From Nematostella vectensis (lineage: Eukaryota; Cnidaria; Anthozoa; Actiniaria; Edwardsiidae), in NCBI RefSeq assembly GCF_932526225.1, contig NC_064034.1, positions 808,501-872,500 of the forward strand: DNA of 64,000 bases, read 5' to 3'. This document shows, piece after piece, positions 25,601-35,649 of this stretch (position 1 is its first letter; the number at the start of each line of letters is the position of its first letter). The notes beneath the pieces were generated by a model, which was given only the letters and a program-made list of their open reading frames with translations, did not search any database and had not been told where the DNA came from. The translations under genes and the position numbers were made by a program.

Positions 25601-28374
25601 GAGAATTGGGATAAAAATAAACGCTAAATAAAAATGTCAATAACGTTGATATTCTACACTCACCAGAAGATTATGTTCCCGGCCGCTTTGTCCGGGGCGC
25701 GCCACTTCAAAGTAACACTCGTAAAATTATAGCCTTTTGAGTGGTTATGACCAACAGTGTTCTGTTGAAAAAAAAAAACCACACGGATTATCTTTATTGG
25801 CCGAGTGGTTAAGACCACAAGGATTATGCTTATTGGCCGAGTAGTAAAGACCACACGGATTATACTTATTGGCCGAGTGGTAAAGACCACACGGATTATA
25901 CTTATTGGCCGAGTGGTAAAGACCACACGGATTATACTTATTGGCCGAGTGGTAAAGACCACACGGATTATAATTATTGGCCAAATGGTAAAGACCACAC
26001 GGATTATAATTATTGGCCAAATGGTAAAGACCACACGGATTATACTAATTGGCAGAGTGGTAAAGACCACACAGATTATCTTTATTGGCCGAGTGGTAAA
26101 GACCACACGGATTATAATTATTGGCCAAATGGTAAAGACCACACGGATTATAATTACTGGCCAAATGGTAAAGACCACACGGATTATACTAATTGGCCGA
26201 GTGGTAAAGACCACACAAATTATCTTTATTGGCCGAGTGGTAAAGACCACACGGATTATCTTTATTGACCGAGTGGTTAAGACCACACGGATTATACTTA
26301 TTGGCCGAGTGGTTAAGACCACACGGATTATACTTATTGGCCGAGTGGCTAAGACCACACGGATTATACTTATTGGCCGAGTGGTAAAGACCACACGGAT
26401 TATACTTATTGGCCGAGTGGTAAAGACCACACGGATTATACTTATTGGCCGAGTGACTCGCGGGCCATGAGACGATAGAAAAGTTCTTGAGTTCATAAGT
26501 TCCCGTATGGCCAAAGCAAACAAAGGACGATAAGATATAGGAGGGTGGCTCAAGTGATCAGGATGCGGTGACCGGGAGGGGGGAGGGGACAGTGTCAAAC
26601 TAACAGGGGGTGGGTTAAATGGTCATCATACACACCCCGTAATCTCCACCGGAGCACCATATCTTCTGAGTGAAGGCCGGGAGGGGGGAGTTAAAAGTCC
26701 CGATAGGGTATGGAGGGCCGCTATGCCCAGCCTGCCTCGCTTGCATGATGAACCCCTTGAAATGGCTAATCCCATTGATGGCCACAGAAACTTCGGACCC
26801 AGGCGTGTAGCTGCCGGGGGTGACCGTGATCGAATAGGGGCTTGGCTCCGTTCGGGGTGTGTGAGAGCCATGTTTAGGCGTAAGCTCTTGGCAGGTGGTG
26901 GTGGGAGGGTAGTCCGGGAACGCAAGGCATGATGGGATGGCCAACGATACAGCCAAAAGAACAGCAATCTGAAAATGGGATAAAACTGATAAATAGTTGT
27001 TATATAAGCTGCAAAGACGCTGTGGCGACACCGAGGCGGGGTGGGGGGGGGGGGGGGGGGGGGAGGATGAAGTCTTCTCTGGCTACGCGCCTGTTGATAA
27101 TTATCACAAAATAGTGTGTGACAATTCAATCACACTTCGGCCAATCACACTTTGGGTTCACACTTTACAAAGCCGTCTGAATTTCATTTCTTGCATAAAA
27201 AGATGATCGTATGACAGTACCCCGAGCAACGTGAATCAAACTGTTTCATCCAGCAATTTAGAGTTCTAATATCTTTACGACTGAGCCATTTGTTCCCTTT
27301 TTCCCTAAACAGGGTTGAATAGGATAAAACATGGAAAAACAGGGTAAAATATGGTAACACATGGTGAAACATGATGAATGCGATATAGCAGGTATAACTC
27401 GTGTAAAACAGCTAACGATCTCATGATCATTAGGAAGATCATTAAGAAGGACAGATATTTATAAACAAAGATCAAGAAAGATATGCAGTCATTTGTCAAG
27501 TAGCCTTTATCTTCGAGGCATGATGTCTCGTGATTTTATGGAGCGCGATCGAAAGCCTAATCGAAACACAAAGATTAATTATTGAATCGAAACACAAATT
27601 ATTGATCGAAACATCAAGATGAATTATTGAATGCATCTTTTGCTGTTTAACGGGAGAGGGACATTCATTTGCGCCAAAAGATGTATCGATATCGTGTATT
27701 ATACGTCCATTAACATCACACGAAACATCATAAGCATGCCTCCGGACTCTTCGAAACCTCAGTAACTCGAGCGCTGAAGTGAACTATGTCTCTGTATTTT
27801 TAATTTATTTTTAACTCGGGTGGTTTAACTCGGTCTTTACCACTCGATAACTGGAACTCCCTATACAACTCGAATCATTTCCCAATTCTTGTGGAGGCAC
27901 GAGTATCAGGAGATAACTGTATTTTCTTGTAAAACTGGCTAAACATGAGCTGAGCTGAGTGCAATGTATGGCATTTGATTTCATGCATTTTTTGCTTCAG
28001 CGTGAAATACATGAGTGAAACAGCTTTCATCTTTCTAAGTACTCGTCAACAATAATACTAGCGTTAAGAATTCTTAAATTTTTAGATCAACATTATTTTG
28101 TTGTAATTCTGAACCAAGATTAAAATGATAAAAAAAGAACAAGTACAAATGACAGAAAGTAAAAAAACTAGAATAATGCCCCTTTGCAAAAATATTGACA
28201 TAATCATTTGCAATGTTAATAAAATACTTCGCCAAACACTTCGGGTGTTAATCAGATCTTTTAGTCATGCGACGGAAGTCTTATTTTCTTTTTAAAATTA
28301 TATAAGTAACACTTTGGTGTGTTACAGAGCATTACCTGAGTACTAACCATCAGAAAACACGGCCTACCGGCCAT
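13655..28374 (-). CDS. FRRS1: Ferric-chelate reductase 1-like, Reeler-DOMON-DOMON-cytochrome b561
   Basis: Twenty exons, 5' to 3': 28374-28336, 26968-26636, 25761-25664, 25428-25317, 24009-23833, 20786-20688, 20084-20023, 19947-19862, 19770-19646, 19224-19048, 18618-18511, 17326-17268, 16505-16423, 16196-16071, 15416-15307, 15239-15153, 14733-14636, 14470-14412, 14049-13826, 13759-13655. Every junction has GT-AG ends and matching phase; the sum is 2367 bp, or 788 residues. The start is the ATG of exon 1, which joins in frame to a hydrophobic stretch (IAVLLAVSLAIPSCLA) and so makes a signal peptide. Order: Reeler domain, DOMON 1, short linker, DOMON 2, stalk, cytochrome b561 core and C-terminal membrane tail. 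The family passes electrons across membranes to reduce ferric iron; that function is inferred from homology. Vertebrate FRRS1 (about 590 residues) has one DOMON, so this gene carries an extra one. Confidence 0.9.
14150..14390. repeat. GATGAT/ATGATG-rich low-complexity block
   Basis: Imperfect repeats of GATGATGATG and AATGATG between two FRRS1 exons. I see no coding exon in it. Confidence 0.6.
15478..16070. repeat. 22-bp minisatellite starting at an FRRS1 donor
   Basis: About 27 copies of GGGTGACATACCGTGTGCAG plus TA (22 bp). On the gene strand each unit reads CACGGTATGTCACCCTACTG, which contains the last four exon bases and the donor of the adjacent exon (CACG|GTATGT at 16071). Because 22 is not a multiple of 3 and units lack stops, three minus-strand frames stay open; these are artefacts. 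Confidence 0.95.
16603..17262. repeat. 46-bp minisatellite beside an FRRS1 donor
   Basis: About 14 copies containing GTTGTAAGTATTGTGATACA and CCTGCAATAAGCAGCAAGCG. On the gene strand the unit TGCAGGTGTATCACAATACT matches the real exon end and donor TGCAA|GTAAGTATCACAACACT at 17268, so the array continues the exon-intron border. Confidence 0.95.
17345..17440. repeat. Isolated copy of an exon-border unit
   Basis: On the gene strand this carries GGTAGCCCCGTGAAAAACACT, cut here as the GTGAAAAACACT core, related to the exon end at 18511. The donor itself is altered (CTGATGTGAC). It lies more than 1 kb from the parent border, beyond the next exon. Confidence 0.6.
17969..18197 (+). repeat. Dispersed repeat, uninterrupted copy with internal duplication
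   Basis: Begins GGGCAGGGCCGTATCCGGCA and carries two tandem ~104-bp units with TGATGTTTAGTGTTTCAC, AAAGTATGAGATAAAACACC and GGCTAACTTTGCCTCGGTAA. It is related, in reverse orientation, to the repeat that hosts the foldback element at 3128-4242. Confidence 0.75.
18350..18545. repeat. ~90-bp repeat of an FRRS1 exon end plus donor
   Basis: Two to three copies of a unit with CCTGAGTGTTTTTCACGGGG and CTATTTCTGATGCCTTCTTG. On the gene strand it contains GTGAAAAACACTCAG|GTAAC, the 3' end and donor of the exon ending at 18511, plus a diverged TACGAGATA exon segment. Confidence 0.8.
20230..20690. repeat. Irregular repeat carrying an FRRS1 donor
   Basis: Variable-length units (about 30-50 bp) built on CGTACTTACGATGTCGTATC. 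On the gene strand each reads GATACGACATCGTAAGTACG, so each contains the exon end and donor of exon 20786-20688 (GACATC|GTAAGTAC). Confidence 0.92.
20800..22960. repeat. 23/24-bp AT-rich minisatellite, about 90 copies
   Basis: The unit is GAAAATTATATTATTGTAGT plus TAA (23 bp); a 24-bp variant has TGTTTAAGG. It occupies the FRRS1 intron between exons 24009-23833 and 20786-20688. A marker variant, ATTTTGTTTGAGAAAATTAT, recurs ~740 bp apart (near 21440 and 22180), which shows block duplication inside the array. Confidence 0.97.
22961..23832. other. Unique intronic sequence of FRRS1
   Basis: Part of the intron before exon 24009-23833 in genomic order. It has moderate GC and no tandem repeat. A short hydrophobic reading frame at 23401-23607 is not supported as a gene. 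Confidence 0.5.
24010..25160. repeat. 31-bp minisatellite carrying an FRRS1 acceptor
   Basis: About 37 copies of GATCTGTGAATGGGACAGGG plus CGTTACTTACT (31 bp). On the gene strand each unit reads CCCATTCACAG|ATCAGTAAGT: the true 3' splice site of exon 24009-23833 together with its first ten exon bases. The copy bordering the exon is the functional one. Confidence 0.97.
25317..26968 (-). other. FRRS1: Reeler domain exons of FRRS1
   Basis: Exons 26968-26636, 25761-25664 and 25428-25317. Diagnostic motifs are CQELTPKHG after the signal peptide, PGSYTPGSEVSVAI, FKGFIMQAR, a conserved Cys followed by a VGHNHS segment, and SVTLKWRAP followed by GNIIFW. These match the reelin-type domain found at the N terminus of FRRS1 proteins. 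Confidence 0.88.
25777..26455. repeat. 36-bp minisatellite in an FRRS1 intron
   Basis: About 19 copies of GGATTATACTTATTGGCCGA plus GTGGTAAAGACCACAC. It lies just upstream of exon 25761-25664. Fourteen of 15 bases of the exon segment TGGTCATAACCACTC match the unit's TGGTCTTAACCACTC, so the array may be seeded from exon sequence. The 36-bp period keeps frames open on both strands; they are not genes. Confidence 0.95.
27030..28335. other. FRRS1 intron 1, AT-rich, no other gene seen
   Basis: Holds a long G-run (about 27043-27061) and short repeats such as AACATGGTGAAACATGATG and ATCGAAACACAAATTATTGA near 27300-27620. I recognise no exon or RNA gene. Confidence 0.5.
28336..28374 (-). other. FRRS1: FRRS1 exon 1: initiator and start of signal peptide
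   Basis: Thirteen codons, MAGRPCFLMVSTQ, ending at CAG|GTAATG in phase 0. Exon 2 has an acceptor in phase 0 but no ATG before its hydrophobic segment, so an upstream initiator is required and this exon supplies one. A second Met (MVSTQ) could be used instead. CpG-containing sequence at 28380-28450 fits a promoter or 5' UTR. Confidence 0.7.
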
Positions 28375-28450
28375 GTTCAGTCGCGCATGTCGACCCTTTT
28401 TCAGCTAGCGACAGATTCGCGTGAAGCACGATCGAGGCGGACGGCGTGCG

Positions 28451-31400
28451 ATAGAATCTGAGAGTTCAAGAGAATAGAAAGCCTCAAACAAACAAAGCAA
28501 GCTCTCCCGATGCACTAGCTGGCTTATCTGTGTGTGTGGGCGACTGGCGAGCTTTACAGCGGTAATAGCAGGTGACAGAGAATAAGTAGTGACAGATGGA
28601 GAACAACCGCAATAAAATCATGAATAAAAGCAAATGAGCTGAACTCAGGGCAGTAATGGACTAGATGCCGTAAAACTGTAAGATATTGCGGTTTTTGTTG
28701 AAAAATGTGGCAAAGAGTTAAGGTAATTAGCCAGTATCACGTACAGTCTAGCTGCTGCTATGCTAGTCAACAAGACTCGACTAAAGCAAACACACCAATG
28801 GTGTGATGAATTAAGATGAGGGAAAGGGAAAAACGAGAACAAGGAAGGAGAGAAAGATGGGAAAAAGCGGAGAGGGAAAGTTGGGTTTTCTAGAAGAAAG
28901 AGGTCGTAAAGAAATTGAAAATAAGATAAAAAGCACAAACTAATAAAGGAGTACTCAAATCCCAATGGTCATAAGCAGCTTGAACTAAGCAAATATATCA
29001 TATTACAAAAAATTTGAATAACCATTAAAGGTATTCTGGCTAGAGATGAATAATTCTATATCAGTCAGTATTACGAAGGTGGTAATTTTAGCGGTATGAT
29101 CAAATGTAGCCACTACGGTCACTGCAGAACGCCAGTGAAGGTACGACAACACGTCGGATCTACTCTACTCATTGTCGCATAACCTAATCTACTGATTCTT
29201 TATTTGTAGAAGCTTAGAGGTTGCTTTAAATTAAGTCATTTCAATACAACAAGCGTGTAAAGCGCAGCTATCAGGTAATGCTTCACGAGGGAAAATAAAT
29301 ATATACCTGTACCCCTCCCCCTGCGGCTTATCGAGGATGTGCGGGACATATGAGGCGGAAAATGTCATCTCTCGACCTTCCTACGAGATGTCATTATCAC
29401 GCAAAAGTAATCGAACTAGTAAGCGGATGGTAAATGAGCAAAAGAGGGAGTTTCTGGAGTTCCTACTAAGCAGGGATAATTTACACTCGATGCTTAGAAA
29501 CAAAGAACAGATACCGTTCATATAACATATCAGTATTACATATTGCATAACAGAGCGAGCTGTGTACGATGCTCTCGGACGCGGCGTCCAACTCTATTAG
29601 TACAGTGACAGAGTAGTGCGGAAAATAAGCGAGTCCAGTAAAGTTTCACCAAATATAAGTGCTTTTCAGTAACCGTAGAGATATGCGAGGCTGTGGAACA
29701 GGTATATGAGGAGTGATAATATGCAAATTGAACATAGGTCAAAATTTAAATTAAAAAAAAAAAGGTAAGCCGAGCATACATTTATGGTCACAATTCCGTT
29801 CATTTCCTACAGTATGACAGATTTACACTCTAGATGGCTGAGTTTACAGGAAAAGGTCACCTCTAGGTATATTCTAATTCTATTTGTTATTCATACCGGC
29901 TTTCAAAAGTACGTACCATCACTAATTATGCAGATCTGCAGAATCCCCCGCAGATATCGCCGCAGATCCAGACGTTATGATACTGTGGTTTCCGAATAAA
30001 AGGGAAAGCAAAGACTCCAAAAGCTAATGGCACAACCGCGGAAAGGACGGCTCGCGGGAATGATAATGACCAATAACACTGTGAAGATAAGTAAACTATT
30101 GACAGGGATGTCATCAGAGGTCAACAAGGTCACTGTCGATGTAACAACAACCCTTTGTTGTTTTGAAAAGAAAATTGCATTTTTAGAAATAAACCATAAG
30201 ATTCTTGAGTAAAGGCTGGATTTTTTTTACAGCCTAGAATTGCCCTTCCTCCCTCCCTTACAACTCAAATATCTTTGTAAATGAAAATTGATTCAATAAA
30301 ACAAAAAGATGGAACTGTTTTGTATTTATATAGCGCATATCCTGTTTGCAAGTTTGCAAGCGGTACTCGGTGTTACCATAGCGGAAAATCCTCTCTGAAA
30401 TTTGAGCCCTCGCTGTTCCTGGGGCGAGCGCACCTGCGTCCGTTTTTTTTCTGCCCTCGTCCCCAGGAAACCCGGCTGATAATTCAAGATGGCGCCCGAT
30501 CAGGGAACGGAGAGTGTTTAACGCGATAAGACACCTAGAAGCGCTTGTAAACAAGCTATTTAACATGGCGAGACGTGATCAAGTAAATGCACTTCACATA
30601 AGAGTGACGTCAGTGTGTAGCGGACGCTCCCAAAGGTAACTGGCGCTAAAGAGCCGCTGGAAAAGTTTGTAGGGCTAGTTCTAGGGGCGATTTCAAACTG
30701 AAAGCCGATGAAGGCAAAATTATTCTGACGGAATTAAATACATATATGTTATTTACCAGCTGGGAGGTCCGTATCGTGAAATACCGTGGCCGAGGTCTTG
30801 GAAATACTGACCGAGGCCGGCCGGCTCCATTTTGTATTTCCACAAAACGCTTTTATTCCTCCACAAATAAAGAACCTCTAAACAAGAAATTCTCTGGGTT
30901 TTGACCAACAATTTTGTAAAATGATTTAGTCCAAATTGATACGTCGTTCTCAACTCGAATTGATAGTAGAAATGTATTCTTTCGCTTTAAATCCTCCACA
31001 GACGATAAGATATATTCACTAAAGAACTTCTCTTGAATGTGGATACGTTTAGCTGGTTATGCAGGTAAATTCCTAGAGTGATTTGTCGTTTTTCTTCGTA
31101 TGAACAAACAATTTGCTGCCTTTTTTATCCCAAATAAACTTTCAGCAAACTTGAAATTGTCCCGCGCGTTGCAAAATCATTATGGCGGGAAATTGTCAAA
31201 ACACAGGGAGTTTGAAGCCGATTTTCTGTAAAGTCAATGATTCTAGATGAAATGACAAATAAAATGCCTCTTCAGTCTGACGATCTATAACCTCGGGAGT
31301 AAAAATCCGGTTTTCGATGGGCATTTTACAAATCAACTCACTATTTCGAGCTTTGGGGTGAGCGGTTTGATGGATACCGGACCCCGAAAAAAAAAAATTC

Positions 31401-32384
31401 TTTTTTCGGGATACCAAAATGGAACGTCAGAAATACGTTCACTTTCGTTCAGTGCAAACGAAATCGTTGTCTTGTTAAAATTTAATTTGTCTTGTTAAAA
31501 TTTAATTAGTTTGAACTTTTTGAGAAGAAACGCTGTCGTGGGCCAATGTGAAAAACTTTGTTTAGGTTGTGTTAATGCTGCAGCCCCACGCTCCAGCAGG
31601 CGAATTATTACTCGTGAGTTTACTTAAACTTAAGAAATAATTCCTCGCGCTTTGCCCAGTCCACCCCGACCGCGGCGACGCCAGGTCGGTCCCCCAGAAG
31701 GTCCTCTGGCCTATATCGTAGTCACAAGGATTCGAGCTGACAAGGGAAGGGATGTTGTCAGAAGATTGCTGGGTACAGCATAATCATGAGTCAAAGACTG
31801 GACAGTAGTCTATAAGTGATAAGTATAGTCATTTTTAAGACACTTGATTTTAATTTGAATTCATACTGTCTATAATTTATCTATATCAGGGCATAATAGA
31901 AATGCACATTGAATTTTATCAATAACAGGCTTATTTTACTATATACATTATCTTGCATTCAATGTTTATCTAGAAAACATCGCCAAATATTTGGCAGAAA
32001 TTCAAATTAAAATATTTACAACAATGTACAAAACCTAATAAACAATCTTTACAAATATGTGAATTTGTTTTACATAATCTACATGTGTATTACCTACCAA
32101 TACATGCTAGTTACCTATTCTATAAAAGTTGCACCGAATGCTTAATTTGAGAAACATATTTTGAAATGGGGCAAACTGGTCTGCGCACATCCTGCTTTCG
32201 TAATCTTTAACAACAAGTATTTTGGTTTGCAAATCAAAAGCGATGGGCGAAATTTTAATCCCCAAAACAAAATCCGTAAAACTCAAGTGATATGCTGTGA
32301 TTTTATCAATCATTTCCATTTCGCAGTGACCCCTCACGAACACACGAATGTGTTAACAAAAATATTATAATGTGATAAACAAAA
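28451..32384. other. Intergenic stretch, no gene recognised
   Basis: Contains scattered short open frames without homology. A GC-rich patch at 30400-30640 with AAGATGGCGCC and TGACGTCA motifs, and another at 30750-30840, look promoter-like, but I could not build a spliced gene from them. A 21-bp direct duplication (GTCTTGTTAAAATTTAAT) lies at about 31470-31510. Confidence 0.45.
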
Positions 32385-32394
32385 GGGGGGGGGG

Positions 32395-32570
32395 GGGGTT
32401 GTACAGTTTGTTCACACAGGAGCGAGAAGGCTGTACAGTTTGTTCACACAGGAGCGAGAAGGCTGTACAGTTTGTTCACACAGGAGCGAGAAGGCTGTAC
32501 AGTTCGTTCACACAGGAGCGAGAAAGTTGTACAGTTCGTTCACACAGGGGCGAGAAGGCTGTAAAGTTCG
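32395..32570. repeat. 32-bp repeat of a coding 3' end
   Basis: Five to six copies of CACAGGAGCGAGAAGGCTGT plus ACAGTTTGTTCA. On the minus strand each copy encodes (N)ELYSLLAPV followed by TGA, the exact C terminus of the adjacent PP2C-like gene. Only the copy at 32540-32570 is joined to the upstream reading frame. Confidence 0.92.
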
Positions 32571-35500
32571 TTGTACTTCTCATCTCCTTCCTTATTCACT
32601 TCATAATTATTACTGTTACGCATACTCATCTCCCGAAACCGGTTTTGAATCCGGTCGATTAGCAACAGTCCGGGTGGCCGGACAGTTTCTGGCCCTCCGG
32701 AAACCAGTCGGAGAGGTTCGCTGGGAAAGGCCCCGACCTCAAAGGCGACCACAGATGCATGGTCCAGTTTCCCGGGAAGTTGCTGCACGCGCCGACGAAA
32801 CATCTCGTTGTCACGTGGTCGCCGGCGCCCATTGCTCATGCTCGGAGCTTTACGGTCCACTTCTTGCAGGAATGTGCGTTTCTCATTGGTGCATTTACAC
32901 ACGTGGGAGAGAAGCTTTGCGCAGAGCTGCTGAGCACTGAGTTCGTCTTCAGGCGCCTCGCCCTCAATTACCTGTAAAAAATTGGGCATAATGTTAGTAC
33001 GTCATGTAAGCCCCCACGAACTGGCACTAACTTTAGAAAACTAGGCTATCACTTTCAATAAAAATCTTACCTGGGTCATATCGTGTAGTGACTTGTTGAG
33101 GCGCACAGGGGGGACATCCCAAGGGGAGTAAGAGGAGGACATGGGCGTGTCACGTGTGGTGATAGGCGTGCCACGCCTCACCCTGCTTGTCTTCTCGAGA
33201 ATTGAAGTATCATTCATCAGATCAATTAGTGAGTCAGCACTATAGGCGGACTTTATGGGGCCCTGGCAGTGATCACAGTGGGACACCACAGGATCGAAAT
33301 TATCCGAGACGCCATCGCTAGTAAGGAAGACGATGTCCCCCGTGGTAACAGTGGTGTAAGAGAAAGTCATGTTCTCCAGGTCAGGGTTATACCCGTCCAC
33401 GGGACCGAGAGATCCCCCCGGACACCGCATGTCTCGCTGCTCGCAGTGGGAACCAATAGTGATCTCCCGGACGCCGTTGTTTTTATTATACACGAAAGCG
33501 AGGCTGTCACCGACGTTAAGGACGCAGAGTCCCCATTGGTTAGTTCCTTCAAGCTCCGCGACAACCGCTGTACACAGTGTTGTCATGGTAGCACTGTTCT
33601 TTATGATGCATGACTGCGCAAACTCGAAGGACTTGAGAAGAAGGTTGAACACGTCATGCGTGTTGGACGCCGTGAACAAATACTGATTGAGATACTGCAC
33701 AGAACCTGCCACCGCGGACCGCGCTGCAAGCCGGGATTTCGTGCCCCAGCTCACCCCGTCCGCTAGCGATATAATGCAGTTGTTCGGTCGTGCGACTACA
33801 GCAAAGACATCCGCCACGGGCTCGCCCGCGCACAGGTTAGTCAGCGGATCCAACTCGTACAGGGATATTCCGATACCACATGCCCGGTCATGTCTCTTTC
33901 TCCACTCACTAAGCGCATTGCATGTCTTGGAGGTTCGCACCTCCGCGGGCTTGAAGGATTCCATGTGCTTGGGATCGAATACCATACTTTGTATCCCCTC
34001 CCCGGGGCCTGTTGTCGCCACGCTGACAGCCCTCGCCAGTGAGCTGAGCCTCTCTCTGGGGAGGTCTACGATTTTCTTGCTCCATTCCACGTTATTGTCT
34101 TGCTTCATTTTCTCCCTGTGACACAAAGTAAGGACATTGTAAGAGGATGTGTAAACTACGGGGCGGGTTAGTGCGTCATGTAAAATGCCATGAACTTGCA
34201 CTAACGCCCTACCCCTACATGAAGTACTGACCATTGGGTATTACATGAAGTACTGACCTTGGCGTATTTCATGAGGTGCTGACCCTAGAGCGCGTACAGC
34301 GCAAAATGGTTACAGACCCTCTCATAAACCCATTATTATGTCATTATTCACATTAAGATATAACTTTAACTGTTTATCCAGTTGTGCGGACCTACAATCT
34401 CAAACAAACTCACGCGCAACCCGAAAATGACTTTATTCCGTGAGTGGCGCCGAGATGGTATGACCAAGCGGAGAGTTGACTCAAAACACTTTGATTTGAA
34501 TTGTGTTTTTTTCTAAATAGCTTAACAAGCAACTCGAAGGTGACCTCTAATCCATATCATGAGCGGCCCCGAAGCATCCTGCGCCATTTTCTTTGGTCTT
34601 CCAAACTTCCTGAATGTAGATACTCTCAATTAAAGAATAATAAAAAACAATCAAATGGAATGATTTAACAATAATCTTCCAGTCTGTCTTGCTGCTGACC
34701 TGCTGCTAACGTGCGCGAGACTAACAGTAACAAGTAAATACAGTCATCAAGCAGTCATTTTACTGCAAATATACGAACACTACCCCCAACCACCTCTTCC
34801 TCTGCGATGCAGTTATTTTAGTGTAAATATATGATACGAACACTACCCCCCCCCACCACTTCTTCCCCGCGATGACCCTTCTTATAATGACGCTTTCTCA
34901 ACTCCAGCTATAAACAGAATTTCTTCCTACATTTGTTGAAATGCTAATTTACAAGCGAATAAGAAAGGAAAGAACACTAATAATCGCATTTATTCCTTGC
35001 AAGTTCAAATTTCAACAACAGAACCTTAGATTCCACTTGACACCTGTCATATCTAATTCTACCTCAGGGTAATATGCTGAATGCAAGACGTCTCAATTAC
35101 AAATGATGTTCTGCATGTAGGAGCATATAATAATTTTGATATTCAATACCGAATAGCGAACCAAACCTTTTAATTCTTTATATCAAAAATACAACGGTCT
35201 ATTTGCAAAGAAGTATGTTACTTAATATCAAAGACAATATTCTATGTATAATATTCCAGATATTTGCTTGAGTAAGCCGGTAAACATGATTGCTTGGTGT
35301 TACTTGATATTGTGTCGCTTTTTTTAAATGAATAGTTAGCCTTCCTAACAGTTGTTTTTCGTTAATTCAAAAAAAAAAAAAGTAGTAAAAAATAGCAACA
35401 GTAAAGTAAAGTGTGTGGGTGGGCGTATAAGCTTTACCAGTATTGCTCTTGAGGATTGAACAGTTCCCGGGGAACAGCTACCGAAAACCTGCGCTTCGGT

Positions 35501-35649
35501 CGCGGTTTTGGAAATCTGTAAACTGCCATTGGGTCTGCTGGTAACGTATCGACATCCACTCCTTCCGGCGCCACGGGCTCAAAATAAGACCTACACTCAT
35601 CGGGGCCTCTCGGGCTAGGCTCACATGACCGAGAGAAATCCCCAGCCAT
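32540..35649 (-). CDS. PP2C-like domain protein, CG9801 family
   Basis: Three exons: 35649-35438, 34115-33071 and 32971-32540, 562 residues. The start is the ATG of MAGDFSRS; the upstream in-frame TTG is not used. Junctions are ACTG|GTAAAG to CACAG|GGAG (phase 2, giving ..QYWEKMKQ..) and CCCAG|GTAAG to TACAG|GTAAT (phase 0). The phosphatase-fold signature is RPNNCIISLADGVSWG, then KSRLAARSAVAG, VLNVGDSLAFVYN and FLTSDGVSDNFDP, equivalent to the DG, GDS and SDG motifs of PP2C enzymes. The layout matches the 'PP2C-like domain-containing protein CG9801' group. The classical N-terminal ED metal motif is not obvious, so activity is uncertain. The C-terminal ~140 residues are basic and rich in Arg and Ser. 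Confidence 0.85.
34200..34290. repeat. Short tandem repeat in a PP2C-like intron
   Basis: Three imperfect copies of about 28 bp around TACATGAAGTACTGACC, immediately upstream of exon 34115-33071. Confidence 0.7.

Noticed and set aside
25805..26598. Open frames on both strands (TTRPISIIRVVF and VKTTRIILIGR)
   Set aside because: A 36-bp period preserves any open frame; both strands open means no coding evidence. The end of the minus frame does contain the real exon 25761-25664.
29337..29525. 62-codon plus-strand frame ending NKEQIPFI
   Set aside because: Somewhat protein-like C terminus but no splice partner, homology or promoter; may be chance.
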